64,000 bases of DNA, taken from positions 21,184 to 85,183 of the forward strand of contig CACKNC010000004.1 in the NCBI GenBank assembly GCA_902601455.1, in the 5' to 3' direction. Shown here in pieces: positions 58,092 to 64,000 of the stretch; the stretch's first letter is position 1; every line of letters begins with the position of its first letter. The translations under genes were made by a program, and so were the position numbers. The notes under the pieces were generated by a model. The model saw nothing but the letters and a program-made list of their open reading frames with translations. It was not told where the DNA came from and searched no databases. Source of the DNA: an uncultured Alphaproteobacteria bacterium. GTDB lineage: Bacteria; Pseudomonadota; Alphaproteobacteria; HIMB59; GCA-002718135.

Positions 58092-59543
58092 GTGAATTCT
58101 CAAACTACAGAAACATTAACTAAATACGCTCAGAACAAATATAAATATGGTTTTGTTACCAATATTGAATCTGATAGACCAAAAAAAGGCTTAGATGAGG
58201 AAATAATTAAGTTTATTTCTCAGAAGAAAGATGAGCCAGAGTGGATGCTTTCTTGGAGGTTAGCTTGTTATAAAAAATGGTTAAAGATGTCAGATCCTCA
58301 ATGGGCAAATCTAAAATTTCCTGAAATTGATTATCAAGATATATATTATTATTCTGCTCCAAAAGACTTTGAGGAAAAGCCTAAAGATTTAAGTGAGGTA
58401 GATCCAAAATTAATTGAAACTTACAATAAACTTGGCATTCCGCTTGAAGAACAAAAAGTATTAGCGGGAGTTGCAGTTGATGCTGTATTTGACAGTGTTT
58501 CAGTAGCAACTACTTACAAAGGAGAATTAGAAAAACTCGGCATAGTCTTTTGCTCTATTAGTGAGGCCGTCAAAACACATCCTGAATTAGTAAAAAAATA
58601 TCTTGGCTCTGTTATTCCTCCAGGTGATCATTCATTTTCAGCACTTAACTCTGCAGTTTTTACTGATGGTTCTTTTGTCTATATTCCTGAAAATGTTAAA
58701 TGCCCTATGGAGCTTTCAACATATTTTAGAATTAATGCAGAAGAAACAGGTCAGTTTGAAAGAACATTAATTATAGCTGATAAGGGAAGTTATGTGAGTT
58801 ACCTTGAAGGTTGTACTGCTCCACAAAGAGATACAAATCAGCTTCATGCAGCAAATGTTGAATTAATTGCTTTAGAAAATGCAGAAATAAAATATTCTAC
58901 TGTTCAAAATTGGTATCCTGGGGATGAGGATGGAAAAGGTGGAATTTATAATTTTGTAACAAAAAGAGGTTTATGTAAAGGTAAAAATAGTAAAATATCT
59001 TGGACTCAGGTTGAAACAGGATCTGCTGTAACTTGGAAATATCCAAGTTGTATTCTTAAAGGCGATAACTCCGTAGGAGAATTCTATTCAGTGGCCATTA
59101 CTAATAATTTTCAACAAGCTGATACTGGAACAAAAATGACTCATATTGGTAAAAATACTCGTAGTAAGATTATTTCTAAGGGTATTTCTCTAGGTCAATC
59201 TCAAAATACATATAGGGGTAATGTATCGTTTTTAAGAAAAGCAGATAAGGCAAGAAATTATACTCAATGTGATTCTCTTTTAGTTGGTAATAAATGTGGA
59301 GCACATACAATTCCTTACATTGACTCAAAAAATAATTCTGCAATTATTGAACATGAAGCGTCTACTTCTAAAATAAATGAGGATCAATTATATTATTGCA
59401 GACAAAGAGGTCTTAGTCATGAAGAAGCTGTTTCATTAATTGTTAATGGATTTTGTAAACAAGTTCTTCAGGAATTACCGATGGAGTTTGCAGTAGAAGC
59501 TCAAAAATTAGTATCAATTTCACTGGAAGGAAGTGTTGGATGA
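58092..59543 (+). CDS. sufB: Fe-S cluster scaffold subunit SufB
   Basis: Main scaffold of the SufBCD complex that builds Fe-S clusters. The start is GTG at 58092 (the ATG at 58090 runs into TGA). The 483 residues carry the SufB core: [38 protein letters not shown] (IPENVKC), [42 protein letters not shown], and the C-terminal [14 protein letters not shown] [11 protein letters not shown] segment. Overlaps sufC by four bases. It opens the suf operon after a 79-base gap. Confidence 0.96.
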   Translation: MNSQTTETLTKYAQNKYKYGFVTNIESDRPKKGLDEEIIKFISQKKDEPEWMLSWRLACYKKWLKMSDPQWANLKFPEIDYQDIYYYSAPKDFEEKPKDLSEVDPKLIETYNKLGIPLEEQKVLAGVAVDAVFDSVSVATTYKGELEKLGIVFCSISEAVKTHPELVKKYLGSVIPPGDHSFSALNSAVFTDGSFVYIPENVKCPMELSTYFRINAEETGQFERTLIIADKGSYVSYLEGCTAPQRDTNQLHAANVELIALENAEIKYSTVQNWYPGDEDGKGGIYNFVTKRGLCKGKNSKISWTQVETGSAVTWKYPSCILKGDNSVGEFYSVAITNNFQQADTGTKMTHIGKNTRSKIISKGISLGQSQNTYRGNVSFLRKADKARNYTQCDSLLVGNKCGAHTIPYIDSKNNSAIIEHEASTSKINEDQLYYCRQRGLSHEEAVSLIVNGFCKQVLQELPMEFAVEAQKLVSISLEGSVG

Positions 59544-60280
59544 TTTTTTTAAATATAAATAATTTGAATGTTTCTATCGAGGGTAAAAAAATTCTAGATG
59601 ATTTTAATATTAGTATTAATGAAGGTGAAGTTCATGCAATAATGGGCCCAAACGGCTGTGGTAAAAGTACTTTGGCAAATGTTCTTGCAGGTAATGAAGA
59701 ATACGAAGTAAGTTCAGGTAAAGTTATTTTTAAGGATCAGAATCTTTTAGATCTAAATATTGAAGAAAGATCTCAAAAAGGACTTTTTTTGGCTTTTCAA
59801 TATCCGGTTGAAATACCAGGTGTAAATATTACTCCGTTTCTTCACGCTTCTATAAATTCTAAACTTAAAAATGATAAAAAACCAGAATTAGATAATCTCT
59901 CATTTGCTAAATTATTAAGAAAAAATGCTGAAGAGCTTGGTATAAGTAGTGATATGCTTAAGAGATCAATTAATACTGGTTTCTCTGGTGGTGAGAAAAA
60001 GAGATATGAGATTCTTCAAATGAGTATTCTTAATCCTGATCTTACAATTTTTGATGAAACTGACTCTGGACTTGATGTTGATGCTTTGAGAATAGTTACC
60101 GAAGGTATTAATAAATTTAAAGATTCAAAAAAATCTTTTTTGATTATAACACATTATCAAAAACTCTTAGATTACATTCATCCCGATTATGTCCATGTTA
60201 TGAGGAATGGTAAAATAGTTAAATCAGGTGATATTTCTCTAGCTTCTGAGATAGAGGCGTCTGGTTATCAAAATTTTTAA
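59540..60280 (+). CDS. sufC: Suf ATPase SufC
   Basis: ABC-type ATPase energising SufBCD. The 246-residue protein has Walker [18 protein letters not shown]-loop QYPVEIPGV, the signature region [14 protein letters not shown], Walker [16 protein letters not shown] and the switch His in LIITHYQ. The Walker B shows TIFDETDSG (D-E-T instead of D-E-I/P), a normal SufC-type variation. No gap to sufD. Confidence 0.96.
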   Translation: MIFLNINNLNVSIEGKKILDDFNISINEGEVHAIMGPNGCGKSTLANVLAGNEEYEVSSGKVIFKDQNLLDLNIEERSQKGLFLAFQYPVEIPGVNITPFLHASINSKLKNDKKPELDNLSFAKLLRKNAEELGISSDMLKRSINTGFSGGEKKRYEILQMSILNPDLTIFDETDSGLDVDALRIVTEGINKFKDSKKSFLIITHYQKLLDYIHPDYVHVMRNGKIVKSGDISLASEIEASGYQNF

Positions 60281-61507
60281 ATGACTCTTGAAAATAATTT
60301 TATTAATCACTCTAAAGAGTATATTTTTTTAGATAACGAAACTCTCTCGAATCAAAGAGACAAAACGTTTAATAAAATTTTTAAAAAAAATTACGATAAA
60401 AAAAATAATGAGAGTCTGAAACATATTTCTATTTCAGATTTAAGTAATTTTGATTACTTTTATAAACCCAAAAATGAAGACTCTAAAGTTACAATAATTG
60501 ATAAATATAATTATGAAATCAGAGTAGTTAATGGAATATGTAAAAATTATGAAGATGATAATATTAAAATAAGAAATCTTACAAATTTAGATTTTAAAAG
60601 TTTTTTAAATCAAGATAATAATAATTTAGATGATATAATTATTGATTTTAATAAAATTTTTCTAAATTCTGGTATTTTTTTTAATATCAAAAGTAATTCT
60701 AAGCTTAATATACGTTTAATACATAATACTTCAGATAACTTTACGATATTTCAAAATAACTTTATTAATTTTAAAAAAAAATGTGAAGTTCAATTAGAAG
60801 AATATTTTAATTTAACACACAACTCAATAAACAATATTAATTATAATACTAATATTGAAGAAGGCGCTCTAATTAATCATAATATTTTTCAAAATTTTTC
60901 AAATTCGAATAAACTCTATTTAACTTCAAATACTGTTTGTGAAAAAAATTCATCCTATAATCAAAATACCTATAATTTCTCTGATGGTTTTGTAAGAAAT
61001 TTTCATAATGCTAATTTGAATGGAGAGTTTGCAAATGCCTCATTAAAGGGTTGTTTTTTTCTTAAGGATAAAAATATATGCACGATTAAGACTAACATTA
61101 TACACAACGCTGAGCATTGTGTAAGCGATCAAAGTTACAAAGGTATTTTAAATGATCATGCGAAGGCAAACTTCTATAGCAACACTTTTGTTTCTGATAA
61201 TGCTCAAAAAACTGAAGGCTATCAATTAAGTAAAGGTATTTTATTAAGTGATAACTGCTCTTTTTTCTCAAAGCCTGAACTTAGAATTTTTGCAGATGAT
61301 GTAAAATGTTCTCATGGTTCCACAATAGGTCCTGTAGATGAAAGTGCTTTATATTATTTGCGTTCAAGAGGTATTAATAAAAATGAAGCTATGAAAATGA
61401 TTATTTCGTCGTTTATTGAGGAGGACTTAATAAATCTTGATAATAATATAGCTGAACAAATAATTTATAATTTATCAATTTATCTAAACAGTTTAGAAAA
61501 TGATTAA
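60281..61507 (+). CDS. sufD: Suf complex subunit SufD
   Basis: Paralogue of SufB that completes the SufBC2D complex and helps acquire iron. The 408 residues are diverged and very Asn-rich, in keeping with the AT-rich genome, but the C-terminal half has the Suf beta-helix pattern and the hallmark KCSHGSTIGPVDESALYYLRSRGI followed by IISSFIEEDL. Overlaps sufS by eight bases. Confidence 0.92.
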   Translation: MTLENNFINHSKEYIFLDNETLSNQRDKTFNKIFKKNYDKKNNESLKHISISDLSNFDYFYKPKNEDSKVTIIDKYNYEIRVVNGICKNYEDDNIKIRNLTNLDFKSFLNQDNNNLDDIIIDFNKIFLNSGIFFNIKSNSKLNIRLIHNTSDNFTIFQNNFINFKKKCEVQLEEYFNLTHNSINNINYNTNIEEGALINHNIFQNFSNSNKLYLTSNTVCEKNSSYNQNTYNFSDGFVRNFHNANLNGEFANASLKGCFFLKDKNICTIKTNIIHNAEHCVSDQSYKGILNDHAKANFYSNTFVSDNAQKTEGYQLSKGILLSDNCSFFSKPELRIFADDVKCSHGSTIGPVDESALYYLRSRGINKNEAMKMIISSFIEEDLINLDNNIAEQIIYNLSIYLNSLEND

Positions 61508-62699
61508 AAATATAAAAAAACGATTCCCTGTTTTTACAAAAAACCCTAATCTAGTTTTTTTTGATACGGCTGCTTCTGCCCTAAAAGTTGACAGTATGAT
61601 AAAAGCAATAAATGAATGTTATTCATATGAGTATGCAAATATTCATAGAGGAATTTATGAGTTAAGTTCTAAACTAACAAAACGATATGAAGACTCAAGA
61701 TTATTAGTTAGTAAATTCATTAACTCTCCATCTGCTGAAAATATAATTTTTACAAAGAGTGCCACAGAAGGAATTAATTTAGTATCTTCTTGTCTATCAG
61801 ATGATTACTTTAATGATGGTGATGAAGTTTTGTTAACTTCATTAGAGCATCATGCTAATTTAGTTCCATGGCATCTAGTATCAAAAAAAATTAAAATCAT
61901 AACAGCTAAAATAAAATCTAATGGTGAGTTAGATTATGATGATTTACTTGAAAAAATTAATTCTAAAACCAAACTTTTAACTATTACTCATATGTCAAAC
62001 ATCACAGGTTCTATAACTGACTTTGAGAAAATTAAAGTTAAAACAAATAAATTTAATGTTCCAATTTTAGTTGACGGATGTCAGTATGTTCCTCACAAAA
62101 AACTTGATATACAATTACTTGATCCTGATTTTTATGTTTTTTCAGCACATAAATTATATGGTCCTTCAGGTCTTGGAATACTTTACATGAAAAATAAATG
62201 GATAGACAGATTAGGACCGTATCAAGGTGGTGGTTCAATGATAAAAAATGTTGATACTGACTCAAGCACATACCTAAATGGTTTTCAAAAGTTTGAGGCA
62301 GGCACTCCGCCAATAGCTGAGGTTATAGGTTTGTCTGCATCTTTGGATTTTATAAATGAAGTTGGTATTGATAAAATTTATGAATATGAAAACGATTTAA
62401 CCCAGTATGCTTATAATCAAATGATAAAAAATAATGATATAAAAATTTATGGAGATTTTAGTAATCAGACATCTATTATTTCCTTTAACATTGATGGAAT
62501 ACATTTCAACGATCTTGCAATGCTATTAGATAAAAAAAATATAGCTATAAGGACTGGTCACCATTGTGCACAACCATTCATGAAGTTTTTTAATATATCA
62601 GGGAATGCTAGAATGTCTGTTGGAATTTATAATACAAAAAATGACATAGACTATTTTATAAAATCAATAGATGAAGTAAAAGAAATTTTAAAATCATGA
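61500..62699 (+). CDS. sufS: cysteine desulfurase SufS
   Basis: PLP enzyme releasing sulfur from cysteine as a persulfide for SufBCD and possibly MnmA. The 399-residue class II desulfurase shows VFFDTAASALKVDSMI, SLEHHANLVPWHLV, the PLP-Lys segment VFSAHKLYGPSGLGILYM and the catalytic Cys in RTGHHCAQPFM. A SufE or SufU partner gene is not visible in this window. Confidence 0.96.
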   Translation: MIKNIKKRFPVFTKNPNLVFFDTAASALKVDSMIKAINECYSYEYANIHRGIYELSSKLTKRYEDSRLLVSKFINSPSAENIIFTKSATEGINLVSSCLSDDYFNDGDEVLLTSLEHHANLVPWHLVSKKIKIITAKIKSNGELDYDDLLEKINSKTKLLTITHMSNITGSITDFEKIKVKTNKFNVPILVDGCQYVPHKKLDIQLLDPDFYVFSAHKLYGPSGLGILYMKNKWIDRLGPYQGGGSMIKNVDTDSSTYLNGFQKFEAGTPPIAEVIGLSASLDFINEVGIDKIYEYENDLTQYAYNQMIKNNDIKIYGDFSNQTSIISFNIDGIHFNDLAMLLDKKNIAIRTGHHCAQPFMKFFNISGNARMSVGIYNTKNDIDYFIKSIDEVKEILKS

Positions 62700-63082
62700 C
62701 TGAAGAAAAAAAATTAGATGATTTTTTGCCTAACAAAAATGGAAGTTATTATAAAAAATTTCAATTTAAAAAAGAGGTAAGCTTAATAAGTAAAGAAGAA
62801 ATTATAGAATGTATTAAGACTGTCATGGATCCAGAAATACCAGTTAATTTGTATGATTTAGGTTTAATTTATTCAATAAAAAATAGTAAGAACAATATAT
62901 TGATAGAAATGACTTTAACCAATCCTAATTGTCCAGTAGCTGGTCAAATGCCTGCAAATGTTGCTAATTCAATAGAGCAAATATATGGTTTAAGGTCTAT
63001 TGAGGTTAAACTAGTTTGGGAGCCATCCTGGAGTAAAGATTTAATGTCTGAAGATGCAAAACTTGCTTTGGATATTTTTTAA
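62696..63082 (+). CDS. DUF59/MIP18-family Fe-S assembly protein (SufT-like)
   Basis: The 128-residue protein has an N-terminal ~35-residue variable stretch, then the MIP18/DUF59 fold: VMDPEIPVNLYDLGLIYSI and MTLTNPNCPVAGQMPANVANSI with the conserved Cys. Such proteins (SufT/PaaD-like) help mature Fe-S proteins. Its place within the suf operon (overlap with sufS by four bases) supports this. Related domain occurs N-terminally in Mrp at 0.5-1.6 kb. Confidence 0.88.
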   Translation: MTEEKKLDDFLPNKNGSYYKKFQFKKEVSLISKEEIIECIKTVMDPEIPVNLYDLGLIYSIKNSKNNILIEMTLTNPNCPVAGQMPANVANSIEQIYGLRSIEVKLVWEPSWSKDLMSEDAKLALDIF

Positions 63083-63102
63083 AATATTGTATATTATCAT
63101 TA

Positions 63103-63438
63103 ATGAGCAATATATTAACTGTTACTGATAAAGCCTCTTATCAATTAGAAAAAATTATAAAGTCAGCTCCATCTAATACTGTAGGAGTTCTTCTAGGCAT
63201 TGATAAAACTGGGTGCAATGGTCACTCTTATAAATTAGACTTTGCAAAAAAAGATGAGGTAGAAAATCTTGAATATGTTGAGCAAAATAATATTAAAGTT
63301 TTCATAGATCCAAAAGCAACAATGTTTTTAATTGGAAGTGAAATGGATTATTCGTCTGATAAGTTAGCATCTAGATTTGTATTTAAGAACCCAAATGAAA
63401 AAAGTACATGTGGATGTGGAGAATCATTTAGTGTATGA
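63103..63438 (+). CDS. sufA: A-type Fe-S carrier (SufA/IscA-like)
   Basis: HesB/IscA-family carrier that accepts clusters from SufBCD and passes them to target proteins. The 111 residues have the three expected cysteines: in DKTGCNGHSYKLDFA and the C-terminal STCGCGESFSV (C-x-C). It ends the suf operon with a 20-base gap from the DUF59 gene. SufA versus IscA versus ErpA cannot be told from sequence alone; the name rests on operon position. The tRNA gene starts 11 bases after its stop. Confidence 0.92.
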   Translation: MSNILTVTDKASYQLEKIIKSAPSNTVGVLLGIDKTGCNGHSYKLDFAKKDEVENLEYVEQNNIKVFIDPKATMFLIGSEMDYSSDKLASRFVFKNPNEKSTCGCGESFSV

Positions 63439-63449
63439 ATTATATAAAA

Positions 63450-63526
63450 GGCGGAGTAGCTCAGTTGGTTAGAGCGCACGACTCATATTCGTGAAGTCGG
63501 GGGTTCAAATCCCTCCTCCGCTACCA
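63450..63526 (+). tRNA. tRNA-Met (CAU anticodon, probably elongator)
   Basis: A 77-base cloverleaf: acceptor GGCGGAG/CTCCGCT, D-arm GCTC...GAGC, anticodon stem CACGA/TCGTG with loop CTCATAT (anticodon CAT), variable loop AAGTC, T-arm GGGGG-TTCAAAT-CCCTC, and an encoded ACCA end. The acceptor closes with a G1-U72 wobble pair. CAU could also mean tRNA-Ile2, modified to lysidine, but the acceptor resembles alphaproteobacterial elongator Met; it is not an initiator (no three G-C pairs at the end of the anticodon stem). Confidence 0.93.
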
Positions 63527-64000
63527 AACTTCCAGAAGTATAGCTTTAATATTTGTTTCAAAAAATTAATTTTTGTTTTAAGATTTAATTTACTTTTTCC
63601 ATGTGATCGTTTTCTGAAATTTGTTTGCACCTCATAAATTCGCAAATCCTTTTTGAGCATAACTAAAATAGTCAATAAAACTTTGAAACCCTCTGTGTTA
63701 ATCTTTTCATTTATTAATTTTATTTTGTTTGTTCTAAATAAAAAAAAACCACTGAGAGGATCTTTAACATCTCTTATATTAAGTGATTGTAAAATAAATA
63801 TTCCAATTTTACTTAAAATTAATCTCATAAAAGGCATTTCTATATTATTTTTGTTTTCCTTAAATCTACTTCCAATTATTACATCATATTCTTTAGTGAT
63901 TGATAAATTTAGCATATAAGGAATTTTTTCAATTTCATGTTGTAAATCACAGTCAATAACACAAGTGAATTCAGTATTAATATTATTTAATCCATATTTA
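63505..64000 (-). CDS. glycosyltransferase family 2 (DPM1-like), partial
   Basis: The frame runs off the right window edge, so the N-terminus is missing; about 164 residues are visible. The acidic motif is CVIDCDLQHEIEKIP (canonical D-A-D-L-Q-H, here D-C-D), followed by VIIGSRF, SGFFLFR and KLLTIL-type features, and a basic C-terminal tail RSHGKSKLNL. This is a polyprenyl-phosphate-sugar transferase of the dolichyl-phosphate mannosyltransferase group. Its stop lies inside the 3' end of the tRNA gene on the other strand (22-base overlap). Substrate sugar unknown. Confidence 0.85.
   Translation of the reverse strand, partial: KYGLNNINTEFTCVIDCDLQHEIEKIPYMLNLSITKEYDVIIGSRFKENKNNIEMPFMRLILSKIGIFILQSLNIRDVKDPLSGFFLFRTNKIKLINEKINTEGFKVLLTILVMLKKDLRIYEVQTNFRKRSHGKSKLNLKTKINFLKQILKLYFWKFGSGGGI

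Overview
The window looks like a stretch of core chromosome from an AT-rich, gene-dense alphaproteobacterium of the streamlined marine kind (SAR11-like or a similar lineage such as HIMB59/AEGEAN-169; the exact clade cannot be fixed from sequence reading alone). The basis is the very low G+C (about 30 % by eye, not computed), gene junctions that mostly overlap or touch, and alphaproteobacterial marker content: a bacterial NDUFA12-type complex I accessory protein, a DUF2155 protein, the aroQ-accB-accC-aat block, the ilvBHC-leuA block, hflKC-DUF2065-degP, an RNase E ending in Gly-Trp-Trp, and a two-domain dCTP deaminase.

Layout. 1-5.2 kb: the end of thyA, mrp (minus strand), then hflK-hflC-DUF2065-degP-miaA as a tight membrane/periplasm quality-control operon. 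6.2-11.1 kb: branched-chain amino acid synthesis (ilvB, ilvH, ilvC, leuA). 11.1-16.4 kb: cell-shape and septation-independent wall synthesis (mreB, mreC, mreD, mrdA/PBP2, rodA). 16.4-21.5 kb: a branched-chain amino-acid-type ABC importer (livG, livF, livH, livM, and convergent livK behind a bidirectional terminator). 21.6-28.4 kb: L-2-hydroxyglutarate oxidase-like protein and gpsA, then a (deoxy)ribose salvage set (deoC, two-domain ALDH16-type dehydrogenase, RbsD/FucU mutarotase, ribokinase). 28.4-36.1 kb: mixed housekeeping genes, namely a small membrane protein, exonuclease I, uppP, a DapA-family aldolase, fxsA, an N-terminally short SbmA/BacA-like protein, an AhpD-like protein, a 27-residue basic protein resembling ribosomal protein bTHX, a LysR regulator, rpe, a cupin and a DUF6165 protein. 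36-44.3 kb: polyprenyl diphosphate synthase, an S49 peptidase, a single-chain glycyl-tRNA synthetase, an MFS transporter, ygfZ, a heptosyltransferase-like glycosyltransferase, pyrC, NDUFA12 and DUF2155. 44.2-51.4 kb (minus strand): rne, M48 peptidase, dcd, aroQ, accB, accC, aat. 51.5-54.9 kb: PBP1A and prfB, the latter read through a programmed +1 frameshift. 55-58 kb: tyrS, an alpha/beta hydrolase, mnmA. 58-63.4 kb: the SUF iron-sulfur cluster operon sufB-C-D-S, a DUF59 protein and an A-type carrier, preceded by a perfect palindrome resembling an iron-control element. 63.4-64 kb: a tRNA with a CAU anticodon and the 3' end of a family 2 glycosyltransferase.

The genes form a coherent growth kit: envelope synthesis (MreBCD/PBP2/RodA, PBP1A, UppP, IspB), amino-acid synthesis and uptake, fatty-acid initiation (AccBC), RNA turnover and translation (RNase E, GlyRS, TyrS, RF2, MiaA, MnmA, tRNA) and Fe-S assembly. 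I see no insertion sequence, integrase, prophage, CRISPR array, toxin-antitoxin pair or defence island, and no clear new multi-gene system. The more interesting signals are small: the non-canonical GUU shift codon in prfB, the tiny bTHX-like gene, the palindrome before suf, the single-chain GlyRS in a proteobacterial background, and the ALDH16-containing deoxyribose cluster.
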